NCBI GenBank assembly: GCA_019095985.1
Contig: CM032662.1
Span: forward strand, 20,547,780-20,611,779
Source of the DNA: Streblospio benedicti
Lineage: Eukaryota > Annelida > Polychaeta > Spionida > Spionidae
DNA length: 64,000 nucleotides
Reading direction: 5' to 3'
Below are positions 43,803-54,528 of this stretch, piece by piece (position 1 is the stretch's first letter; every line of letters begins with the position of its first letter). The notes under the pieces were generated by a model. That model ran no database searches and was not told where the DNA came from. It saw nothing but the letters and a program-made list of their open reading frames with translations. The translations under genes were made by a program, and so were the position numbers.

Positions 43803-46504
43803 GCTTATATTGCTATATATTGCTATGGTGAAAGTTTGTCTCAGATGAGGTTTGGTGCAGAAATGTAAAAAGTCAGCAAGTCATATAGATATTTATCTAC
43901 ACTGGCTCTGATTTGATAGATATGAAAGAAATAGTTCACGTCAACTTAAAACTTGTAGGGAGTATATAGGGGAGTAAAATTTGTCTTCATTAAATACATT
44001 GAAATATGATCAATATGGTATTGAATAGAATATTGAAAGAATCTGGTTTGTTTCACCAGTTATTCATCCTGTTTTCTTGAATTAATTTATATTACCCAGT
44101 ATTATATTGAAATGTAAAATTTTGGCCTGATAATAATAAATACCAGTTACCATTTTAGTGAATAAGTTGATTTGTTTGAAAATCAAAACTGTATTCTGTA
44201 CTAGTAACCAATACCTAAAATAGCATTACAACTGAACATTTTAACACAAATATGAATAAATGTTAGTTGAAAAAATCACAATAAAAATGAAAGCGGAGTA
44301 GATTTTATGCTTAACAAGTTTTTGAGGTGATGAACAATACCTAATAGAATGGTGATATATTGGTGTCAAGACGTTGCGTGCACTTTTGGATTGATTAGTA
44401 TCATCTATTATATTAATCTATTATAAAGACATAATATAAAACTATACTTTTAACCTTATATGTACGTTATGGTTTGTAGTCAATGCTTTTAGTACAAAAT
44501 TTTGCCTACATTTTACATAGGCTTACAGAATCAGAAACATACAACACTGTCTCGTCTATCAATGTTATGTAATAAAAATAAAAGTATCAATATTTGTTTA
44601 AAAATGCAACTTGCAAACTGCTATTTAGCCTGTTACAGTTAAGGACCCCCGATATTCTCTTAGGGCATGAGTGATGCTATGTGTAGTGTTTATTGCTCCT
44701 TATCTTTTTATCTATAAATAATGGATTTTATTGTGTGAACTCAAAATATGATTGTATATTATAAGAAAGGAAAATTGTTTTCATATTAATTATGTACCAT
44801 CAAGACATGAAGTTGGAACCTGAATATCAAATGTGCAATAATTATTACAAATACATTACGACTTATGTTCCAAAAACTTTATCTAGTCTGAAAGTGAAAT
44901 CTCTTGTTAAAGTATTTTAGTACAGTTATTTAGTTCAGTTTTCAATAATGCAATACTAGCAGCGTGAATTTCTAATACTGTGTGTGATTATTTTTTTTTT
45001 TATTACATGTTATCAATGAATTTGTTTATTTCCAGGAAGTTAGGTACATTCCAGTTTAATGTTATGACTTTTTTTGTTATATTTCAGTGTATATATTGCG
45101 TAAAATTGTTAAATATATTAAAATATATATTTTTGTTGTAGTGTAAAATAATGGTATGTGATGGGTGTTTTGTGATTAAGATAAGGTGACTTGAAAATAT
45201 TAAGAAGTCTGAAACGGACTATTGCATCAGCGGGGTTACAAGGTTTTTCCAATACCATTTTACAATGTATCCCTCATCTGCAAATATAGTACTGTGTATA
45301 GTATTCGTCTACTAATCCAAATGAAGAAAAAACAATCATCAAAATTATTTGAAATCAGCATGTAGAATTAGTAGATAAAAAGAATGATAAAACTAGAAAC
45401 CATACGGGAGATATTCAAAGACATTGTTGTTTTTGGCTTGTGTATTTGTGTTAACAAAACTCATTACTGGACTCCATGAATGGTTGAAAAATGTATTCAA
45501 ATTAAAATTCTAGTCATCTATTGTAAAAATGTTCCATTACAAGAGTAGATACCATTACCAGGGCTTCAACTGTAGGTAGTGATATTGTGGTAAAACGTGT
45601 TTTGATTGTTGAATATTAGTTCCTCCTCCTGCTTAATTGATATAAAAAATGTTCTAATCATTGGTTATTATATTTGAAATGGCAGTGTTTTTTTTTAGTG
45701 TTTCAAGATTAATTCAAAATATGAAAAAATGTTCTAATGCCTATTTTTACAAAATAAACTTATTATTATTTAGGGTTGGCAAACACTGCCCAAATATATT
45801 CTAATATAGCCCATATAAAAAGAAATATCCAAAATAATAGACTTGTAATTTTGGACATTGCTATATTTGTGGAGATTCTCAAGATTGGATCGTCCACTGT
45901 AACAGTTGTAGAAGTTGGGGAGTTATTTTTTATAAAGCCTAATAATTATCAACAGAAGTTCATTTAAAAAGTATTTGATTCATTCATATATGTCCTATAA
46001 ATTCATGCGATTAAGTGTTCTTTTCATTGTAATCAATTTTTTTTATTTGCCATGTGACGGATGGTAAATTTCCCATTATAAATTATGGGGGAAATTGTGG
46101 GTTATGTGAAGAGTACATAAGTGTATGTATTTATTGTTTTATGTAATAAAATGCCTTAATCATAAGAAATTTCATTGTTATTTAATAAATGTCAATATCC
46201 AGAAAATAATGTATATATTTGATAGGCTTTGCATATGTATTGAAAAACTTTTAAGTTTAAAGCTTTGGTCGCAACTGGACTCTCAGCTTTGGAGATCCTG
46301 CATCTACAAACAAATTTGTGAGGTCTTTAAATTCTGCATGAATTAAACATCACCACCAGTTTTGTGCATGTGAAGATCACCTTCAAGTTCAAATTTCTAT
46401 TTTATAAGGGGAAATTTTTCGTTTTACATCAATCTTTCTTTGAACCGTGGTAACAAAACCAGTTCTACCACTCACTGGCCTTTCACTTGAACATGGTCAA
46501 TTGT
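43803..46504 (+). other. ICA1 3' UTR and downstream sequence
   Basis: AT-rich, without exons. AATAAA or close variants occur near 44130, 44256 and 44575, and a good AATAAA at 45753-45758. The 3' UTR could therefore be 0.4 to 2 kb with alternative ends. The short frame at 45776-45967 has no support. Confidence 0.4.
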
Positions 46505-46639
46505 ATGTAAACTTATTTTATGAAAAATCCAGCATTTTAACTTACAAACTTCAAAATTTTCGGTCCTATTATATCTTCCATGTGACGTCATTCTAGAGTT
46601 CGTAAGTTATAATGCTGAATTTATCATAAAATAACATAC
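46505..46639. repeat. Palindromic miniature element
   Basis: The left arm (gtaaacttattttatga, then cagcattttaacttacaaact) and right arm (agttcgtaagttataatgct, then atcataaaataacatac) are imperfect inverted repeats of about 45 bp around a 45-bp spacer. Non-coding. Confidence 0.55.
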
Positions 46640-46741
46640 TGTCAGAAGATATGCGATGAAATTGTATGATTACAATATGGTCAATTGTAGCCTATCACAA
46701 GGTCTTGGCCAAGGACTTCAGCAATGGTGGAAGCCATGAGG

Positions 46742-46907
46742 TCTACCTTTGGGATTAAGCCTACCCCAGTACAAGTGCCCATGATATCTATAAAAAAACA
46801 CTAGACAAGTTTAAAGACACTTTTTTTTTCTAACTTACAGATTGATCTTTTATATATTGTTCAAGATTTTGAGAGAGAGATTGTTGATGAGAGCCCAATA
46901 ATCTATG
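46742..46907 (-). repeat. Exact 166-bp duplicate of the MRPL10 3' end, cut off by the gap
   Basis: 46742-46907 is identical to 51211-51376 (constant offset 4469), including a 9-T run. The source carries the last codons of MRPL10 (minus strand) and its putative downstream intron. The duplicate stops exactly at the first N. Perfect identity, including intron-like sequence, points to an assembly overlap or unresolved haplotype rather than an old duplication. Confidence 0.9.
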
Positions 46908-47007
46908 NNNNNNNNNNNNNNNNNNNNNNNNNNNNNNNNNNNNNNNNNNNNNNNNNNNNNNNNNNNNNNNNNNNNNNNNNNNNNNNNNNNNNNNNNNNNN
47001 NNNNNNN
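46908..47007. other. Assembly gap (100 N)
   Basis: A run of 100 N, the placeholder length often used for gaps of unknown size. The sequence immediately after it, to about 47120, is full of homopolymer runs and looks like a low-quality read end. Confidence 0.98.
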
Positions 47008-47461
47008 GCAAAAATTTTTTTTTTGCCAAAATTAAAAAATTCTTTAAAAATAGCCCATAAAAAAAGGGAAATTTTTTTTTTCCAAAAAAAATTGGGGAAA
47101 TTGTTTTTGGAAAAGGATGTTTTTATTTTATTTTAGCTCCTCCAGGGGGCTAACCTAGAACTAATTGCTTTAAAGCAGATGAAGGTGGGACATTGTTAGA
47201 CACTATCTCTGCCGTGTTTTTCCAGAAGTATACCAAAATATACCTTGCGGATATTTTTAAAACTCAAATTTAGATGATTTTGCAAGGTCTCAAAATTACA
47301 AGAGTCCCGATTCTCTTAAATGACAGCTAGAACTCATATTTTACAATCAAGGAACACCAAACTCATACGTATTATTCCAAACAGTATGTGCAATATGTTT
47401 ATAATGCAATATATTGACTTAACACGAGAGATGGCGTGTATTCAATGAATCATTGGCCATT

Positions 47462-48002
47462 TTACGTAAAAATGAGCTGAGACTTCACTCAAAATTTGAA
47501 TTTCGATAACAATTTTAGTGCTTTATCATTGAGAAAAAGCATTTAATATGTACTTAAAAAACTTCCACGGGTTGTTACCTTTCATATGAAATAAAATTGG
47601 ATATGTTAGAGTGAAAAATGTAGCAACAGTAGGTGTTTAAGTTTGCCCCACCCCTAAAATTGGAAAAAACGACAAAATCCTCAAATCGGGTATACATGCC
47701 TTACTAACAGCTATTGAAGTAATTATATCACATAAAATGTTTTTTGTATGGATAACATTACATTTCCAGAGAATGTTTACCATTAATATATATCATTTGT
47801 TGATCTAATGAGTAGAAAATACCATATTACGAAAAATTGTGCTGGGACTTCACTGAAAATTTGATTGTTGTTAACAATTTTAGTGCTTTATTATTGAGAA
47901 AAAACATTTAATATGTAATAAGAAAACTTCCACAGGTTGTTACCTTTCATAGGAAATACAATAGAAAATATTAGAGTGAACAATTTAGCAACAGTAGATG
48001 TT
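47462..48002. repeat. Direct repeat pair, about 180 bp each, 361 bp apart
   Basis: 47462-47640 and 47823-48002 are diverged direct copies. Both contain acttcac(t)..aaatttg, aacaattttagtgctttat, attgagaaaaa, catttaatatgta, aaaacttccac(g/a)ggttgttacctttcat and tagcaacagta(g)gtttt-like words in the same order. The second abuts the 3' end of the CXC-type pseudogene, so this may be duplicated 3' flank of that element. Confidence 0.65.
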
Positions 48003-48955
48003 TCTACATCTTCAGAATTCGTGCAACTCACACCTTTACACTCACCACATGCAAGATTGCACTCAAGTCCGTTTCGTCTGCATGAGCATCTACCCCCACA
48101 TCCAGTTTTGCAATTGTTCTTTAGGAGCGGGGCCAAGTCCATCATGACTGGTAGCATTTTACCATTTATCATATACCAGCCCCAATCTAGGGAACGATCA
48201 TAAATAATGATACCGGGGGTCGTCCAAAAAGGTGAGGGGGGCATCCAACTTTTCTGATTCCTTTTGGGGGGATGGCTGAACTTTTTTATCATGCTACGGT
48301 ATATTTTTTCAAATATTTTCTTTTAGCATTGCAATGACTATATAGAGGACTTTTCTTTAGCTGGTGTGGGGGGTCACACTCAACTTTTTAAAATGTTGAT
48401 AGGGGGTCGACTAACTTTTTCTTCGAGCCCCCAAAAATGAACGACCCCCCCGGTACCGTTATTTATGATCGTTCCTCTAGTGGACTCATGTCGATATCCT
48501 GCTGCTTGGTGTTGAATAATTCTAGAAGAATATTTTCTCCAGCATGAATGATTTCCTCTTTTGATACAAGATTTACTGGGAGGTCAAAAATCTGTGCATT
48601 AACAAAGAAGCTTTGACTTGACAAAATCTTTGTTAATAAAGTTCCTTTACCAATACGAAAAAAAGTTTTCAAACTCTTTGGTGTTTGGCAAAAAATGAAT
48701 TCTGTGTACATCAACATATGCATGGTACAGCAGAAGGATCAGCAGATCTGTATCTGTGCATACAACAGCAGTTGTGAAAGAATCTGCATAGTTGGTAGCT
48801 GTCTAGACGATTGTAAGATCAGCATCACCTTTGGCATAGATTACATTGAATCCAGCTGCTGTCAAGTGATCCCCGAGTTTGAAAATGAATTTCTGCTTGT
48901 TCAAAACATTAGAAAGATATTCGTCTTTCTTAACAGGAAGTGGCATGTCAACAGT
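47995..48955 (-). pseudogene. Broken copy of a multi-copy invertebrate gene: nuclease-like segment plus CXC Cys-rich domain
   Basis: Minus strand. The upstream part reads LTVDMPLPVKKDEYLSNVLN, then AAGFNVIYAKGDADLTIV and TAVVCTDTDLLILLLYHAY, resembling the GDAD...DTDLLVLLLYH core of a PIN/FEN-like fold. A middle part follows (VNLVSKEEIIHAGENILLEL), then WGWYMINGKMLPVMMDLAP and the Cys-rich end CKTGCGGRCSCRRNGLECNL, ACGECKGVSCTNS, which resembles the tesmin/CXC type. From memory, proteins with this order occur in many copies in invertebrate genomes and their biological role is unclear. This copy has several breaks and is split by a miniature element at 48191-48475, so it is not functional. Confidence 0.7.
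48191..48475. repeat. MITE inserted in the CXC-type pseudogene
   Basis: About 30-bp terminal inverted repeats: ggaacgatcataaataa...accgggggtcgt at the left and acgacccccccggtac...ttatttatgatcgttcc at the right. CTAG flanks lie close to both ends. The interior is G/C-rich at the ends (gggggggtc) with no open frame. It separates WGWYMI from the upstream MSPLE of the pseudogene, so it inserted after that copy arrived. Confidence 0.8.
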
Positions 48956-51210
48956 TAATTTTATGTGGGGACAAAAAGTTTAGAACTACGTTTAAGATGT
49001 GTGGCATCTTTGATGGAAGGCCCATCAAGATATAAGGATAGCCAAATGGAATGCACATGCTTTATCTTAAGAGCTTAACGATAGAGGTAGTGTTCCACAG
49101 TTCGAGTCTCAACTGTGGATAGACTTGAGAAAAAATCCTCTAACATAAAAGATTCCTGATGCTGTAACACCAAAGTTGTTGTGCAACCCTATCTATATTT
49201 TGTGAAGTGACTAATATAATGTATTTCATCCATCACGAAGGCTGTTATAACAATGTGCTATGTGTTATGGAAGTGGCAGTAAGTCACATTTTATGCAGAA
49301 TTGTCTTTTTTTCCCTAATCTCTAAATGTAGGGCTTTGCAACACTGTCAGGATACATCTGTTTACTGGAGCCTGGGAGCCTGATGGGTCCTACATAAGTA
49401 TCCAAAATGTTTGATGATGCTTTTCATTCAAATTTCTGAAGTTCCACTGTTCCAAATTCCAATACCATCTTTGTGTAACAAACAGACCTTATTATTGATG
49501 TAATCAAATTCCCGTACAATACTTTAATAATATATTCGTATATCAAACTACTGGTATAACAAAATTTACTGATCAGACACTTGGTTCATGTATGTAACTC
49601 AAGTATGTGATAAATGATAATCCACAGCATTTGAGTACACTGGACACTCCAACCTAAGTGCTTGGTCACGTCCTTTCAAACTGAGCTCCAGCATGAGGCT
49701 CACCTCAAGCCGCACTTGAATACATTGTACAATGCGAACTGACTAAAATTGAACTCGTGATATGATCACAAAAGGACTCTAGAGTATAGTTGCAATACAA
49801 GTCTACCAACATTCATATGTTTGGATAACTTGGGTTGTAGTTTCCACTTAACATATTGTTTTTAGTCATCTTGCACCGTTTTGGTTATTGGCACGGTGCA
49901 ACTTTGATCAACATAGAGATAGCCACATTGATGAACCAATGCGAAGGTGATGATTAATTGCCTGGCTCTATATGGCAGCCGAGCAAGCAGACCAGCTCTG
50001 AACACAAACACTATTTTCCTCTTGGGGGTGATCACGGTTCTCGGAACCAAACCCTCTGCCTAGCTGAACTATCTAGGAACATGTCATCTCATAAGAGATC
50101 TACCTAGATTATGATTCTTAAACCTAGTGGTAGCTGGTTTGGGATATGTCTTTGGATAGGACATCCTGTCTATGGTATTCATCTTTGCACTTTGAATATG
50201 ATTTTAAGCAACAGAGGAATTTTAACCATCTAGCAATCATTTAGATGCAAAGATAATGTAAAGCATGAGTATACCTCTAATACATCAGATGATCTTCAAA
50301 AAAAGTAACCCAGTTTAGTGACATAAATATAGATGGGGAAAGTGTATAGATGTCTGAATCATATAACATTACAATGAGGACAGAAATTGACAATCCAACC
50401 TTAAACCAAAGCAATGTAGTTTAAGGCTTTGACCACCCCATTACTACTTAATGGGATTGGTTTCTCTCTCGGTTTCTCTCTGACTGGGAGAACATAGTTA
50501 TATCTAAGAACAAGATTATAAATAAGAGAGCAGCAAGCTTTGAAAATGTATTATTCATAAAGTGGAACTTTGAATTATGATCACTGCTATAACAAGACCA
50601 TTCCTCATGATCCCATAATGAGATCATCCCAAACCTCCATACATCACTGAGACCACTTTCTACTAAAAAAACTATCAGTGGTCAATATTCGTCAATAATG
50701 GAATCAAATAGTTAATAACAGAAGGGGTCTATTCACATATTTTTATTTTCTATAAGCAATGTTTCATTTATTTATTTTGATGAGCTCTACAGTCTAATTG
50801 ATTTTATTTGGATAAAAGCTTAACCCTACATGTTTCCTTTATAACTGTCCTGTTGAACACGGGACCATTATGTATATAATTTCTAATATATATATTTTAC
50901 TCAAGGAATCTTACATTGCACATTATAACTACATATGGTTGTATGTCAGTTAATATGCTTGAGTTTCATAACCATCCTAATGTATCAAATCTAAGAAGAA
51001 TGCAGTTTTCTTGATAAATTCTATCAAAATACACTTTTCAAATCACAATGTCCTGATGTTTTTAGTTTCGCATTTTTTTCCAAAATTAAATTGGTTATTC
51101 TTAATTATCCGCAAGGTCTACTTTGGTATACTTCAGGATTTGTGTTTTCTAGATTTTTATCTACCCCACTCACTTTTTACCTGCTTTAAAGCAATTAGTT
51201 CTACCATTTT
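48956..51210. other. Intergenic between the pseudogene and MRPL10, no gene seen
   Basis: No exon with splice support and no recognised element. A perfect small hairpin (ccacagtt...aactgtgg, about 49095-49118) was checked as a tRNA T-arm and rejected. Possible MRPL10 3' UTR at the right end. 51181-51203 has an exact 23-nt inverted match at 47156-47178, beside the gap. Confidence 0.4.
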
Positions 51211-51298
51211 TCTACCTTTGGGATTAAGCCTACCCCAGTACAAGTGCCCATGATATCTATAAAAAAACACTAGACAAGTTTAAAGACACTTTTTTTTT

Positions 51299-54200
51299 CT
51301 AACTTACAGATTGATCTTTTATATATTGTTCAAGATTTTGAGAGAGAGATTGTTGATGAGAGCCCAATAATCTATGAGTTTTGCTTATTCCAGAATTGAG
51401 AAGTGAAACTGTTTCTCCTAGAACTAAGTCTATTGAAGGTAATGCTGCTGCTTGTAGTAATCCATCTTTACTGAGAAGACGATTCTCCACAATTCCACCT
51501 GAAATGAGAAAATTATAATTCTATTGAAAAATATTTCTGAATTGATTGACTAATTTTGAGATAAACTTAGTCTTAAAACTTAGTCTTAATATTCATTCCT
51601 GTTTACAGTTTACTATTGTAGTCGATGGCAAATATTTGGGGTTGCATTAATATTTGTTGAAAATTATTTTTTACCAATCATAACTAATTCAGGAATAGGT
51701 TTTGCAATTTTCACAATATCTTTCACTCGGTCTTCTGGACTAACAATGAAACAAGTACGCCCCACAATCAGTGGATCCAAATTTCTCCACGGACTGTTCT
51801 GGATGGTTTCCCTGTAAAATAAATTAATTATGTAGTCTAAAAACTAGTTTTCTAACTAGATTATGCAATCTTTAAAATTGAGATATTTGAATATATTCCC
51901 ATAGAGCAGTTTGAGAGAAAAAAAAATCACATATAAAGTAAAGAATGCATAATACAAAGAAAAAAATTACTTCAGAATTTCTTCATCCCATGAAACATAT
52001 TGAAGTCCTTCTCTTATAAATTTCAATTCCAATTGTCTTTGTTCTCTTCCTTTTATCGGAAGTGCTGAAAACACTATGATGGTCTTGTTTTCAATAAACA
52101 TCTTCTTACATTTTCTTAAGAGAAACTCTTTATATTCATTTCGTTCCTAAAATAGTATAAGAATTACAGAATGTAAACTTCTATGGGGTTCCATTATATA
52201 AACATTTACTTATATAGCTACCTATTGGAACCTGCCATTTTGTCTTTGGCAAGACTTTCGCTCTTTTCTAAAGAGCTTTGTCAGGCCTAATGAAAAAATC
52301 CTCTCACTGGGTCACATGACCGCCACGGATTAGGCGATTATGTGACAGCAGAGCTGTGTACACGGGGGGCAAGTCTTAGCCGGTGTCGTGGTTTATCCAG
52401 GGTCGGCGCTCTCTGATTTCAATGGCCTCATGGAGTTTGAAACCAGAGCCCTCGAAACAGCGCCCAACCCGCCCCAACTATGGTATCTGTATGTGGATGA
52501 TACATTCGTCTTGATGCACGAATATTTCATCGAGGGGTTCACAGAACACATCAACAGCATAGACCCAAACATCAAGTTTACGAATGAGCCGGAGGTGGAT
52601 TTTAAGATTCCGTTCCTCGACACGTGCATCAAGATCAGTGACGATACCACAAAATCGGTCGAGGTATACCGTAAAGCTACCCACACTGATCAATATTTGA
52701 ATTTCAATTCCAATTACCATCTGGACCGCAAGTGATCAGTTGTACGCACCTTACTCAATCGTGCCGACAACCTACACGTAGTGACCACTCCGGAGGACCA
52801 GGCTAGAGAGAGAGACCATGTGAAAGCAGTTCTCAAAGACAATGTATACCAACCATAGATCTTCAGGTTACCCAAGCCCAAGGAAAAAACGCCCACAGAA
52901 GACGTCTCCAAAGAAGCGACGGCTAAGATTCCAGTGTGCCTTCCATACCCGAGAGGACTTTCAGAAAAACTGAGTAACATTTTCTGCGAACATGGGATCA
53001 GTACTTACCATAAGCCGGTCAATACCATTAAGTCAATGTTACCTTCTCCCAAGGACAAGTCTCCAGACAGTGCCAAGTGTGGTATTATCTATGAGGTCAA
53101 CTGCCCTCAGTGTCAGGATACATATGTTGGTGAGACAGGCAGGACCCTGAACACCGTAGTCAAGGAACATTCAAACCTAAAACGCGTTCCAACGGCAATT
53201 GGGGACCAGAGATACAGGGCACAAGATCAGCCCCAGTGGTAGCACGTGAGAATATAGAGCTGCGAAGGAAAATCCGTGAGGCCATTGAAATCAGAGAGCA
53301 CCGACCCCAGATGAACCGCGACACCAGCTACGACTTGCCCCCCGTGTACATAGCTCTGCTGTCACATGATTGCCTAATCCGTGGCGGTCATGTGACCCAG
53401 TGAGAGGATTTTTTCATTAGGCCCTACGAAGCTCTTGAGAAAAGAGCAAAAGTCTTGCCAAAGACAAAATGGCAAGTTCCAATAGGTAGCTATATAAGTA
53501 AAGTATAAGAATTGTTATCCTAGGAGGCAACTTATTAGCTATAAGTGAATGCATTTGTAGATCAGTGCACAGTGAGTTTGTGTGCAGTCATCTCGTGTAT
53601 CCCATGGTGAGCGAAACATTTTCAGCTATCAGAATGATTGATAAATTTATAATCTAACTAAACAGATAGTCAGACTTGGGGTCAATTATAATTGTAATTG
53701 GCATAATTATAATTAGTTACTAAGTTAAACATAAGTTCAACACAACACAATTAATTTGATATAAAGTGATCAACTGTACGACATATTATTACATAACCAG
53801 CTTATCTAACTGGAGCAATTTAAACGGTGATCTATGCATGCTTTGATTGATATGGAGCCTACACCTCGTAGGATGTAGGCTCCACATCAATAAAAAGATA
53901 TATAGATCAAGGTTTAAATTGCTCCTGTAGCTTACCGCAGTTTTGTTTTTCTGTAATTCTTTGTTTGCCAACACAGTGCAATGAAAATTTGGCTTGCGTT
54001 TAAGCATATCTTCAGTAATCACTTGTGTTACAATTTCATACAATCTTCTGTCCACTGTACCCGGTTTTTCTCGTCTTGTATTAAACTTTGCAGTTCGACA
54101 TTGTACAAATCGAGGAAGAAAAAGGCTGCCTGCAATATACATATGTTGTAAAAAGTAGAACTAGGACTTTAATCATTTGAGCATTGATTTGTCTGGTGTC

Positions 54201-54528
54201 CTAGCTCGCACTGACATCATGTCACTATATAGAGTCAGAATCATTTATTTTTGCATTTAAGCGCCCTCTAGGGGCAAGATACAATTTGTATAGTATATTA
54301 TTGTATATTTGCTAAATTGTGCATGTGTGTACTATCTTTATTAGTTGCTTCAGAGGTATATGTAGATCTATTGTAATCGACCATGCTTTCAATCATTTAA
54401 TAGTCCAGCTCTATTTTTCAATATACAATTGACACTAGAATGATAACATGGAAGGCAGCATAAATATGGCATATTCAACATAAAAGCAAAAATTCATCAA
54501 AGTCATTACCTCGTCTGAAGGCTGACAT
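51299..54528 (-). CDS. MRPL10: Mitochondrial ribosomal protein L10 (uL10m), 5 coding exons
   Basis: Large-subunit mitoribosome stalk-base protein. Exons (minus): 54510-54528, 53936-54129, 51971-52146, 51675-51811, 51299-51498; 241 residues, phases consistent. The start is the only ATG in frame (MSAFRR). The N-terminus is basic (RRGSLFLPRFVQCRTAKFNTRR), as expected of a mitochondrial import signal. Identification rests on the C-terminal half aligned by eye to human MRPL10: PLIVGRTCFIVSPEDRVKDI with [29 protein letters not shown] with DDTILSRQG; ALPSIDLVLGE with KLPSLPLVQGE; SLSQNLEQYIKDQ with QLTTLLDQYIREQ. The stop at 51299 reads through a perfect gtaagt; splicing there to 51253 would instead end the protein ISWALVLG. 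Intron 2 carries a Penelope-like element and a foldback. Confidence 0.9.
52166..53501 (+). mobile_element. Penelope-like retroelement with inverted terminal repeats, in MRPL10 intron 2
   Basis: The insertion is bounded by a 12-bp target duplication, agtataagaatt, at 52154-52165 and 53502-53513. Inverted terminal repeats of about 165 bp (52205-52372 and 53340-53500) flank the coding remnant. The plus strand encodes the end of a Penelope-type reverse transcriptase (LWYLYVDDTFVLMH, the catalytic YVDD; then KFTNEPEVDFKIPFLDTCI) and a GIY-YIG-type endonuclease region (CGIIYEVNCPQCQDTYVGET, then ENIELRRKIREAIEIR and MNRD). Only the 3' part of the element is present and it carries a few breaks, so it is inactive. 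Element orientation is opposite to MRPL10. Confidence 0.88.
53809..53928. repeat. Foldback element abutting the MRPL10 exon 2 splice donor
   Basis: The arms of about 55 bp (ggagcaatttaaac..tgatctat, then attgatatggagcctaca) are inverted across a short centre near 53865-53870. The right arm ends 7 bp before exon 2 ends (53936 on the minus strand), so in the MRPL10 transcript the hairpin begins within about 8 nt of the donor gtaagc. Confidence 0.7.

Noticed and set aside
49093-49120. Possible tRNA T-arm (ttcgagtctc within a hairpin)
   Set aside because: The stem is 8 bp with an 8-nt loop instead of 5 bp with 7 nt, and there is no acceptor stem, D-arm or A-box in register.
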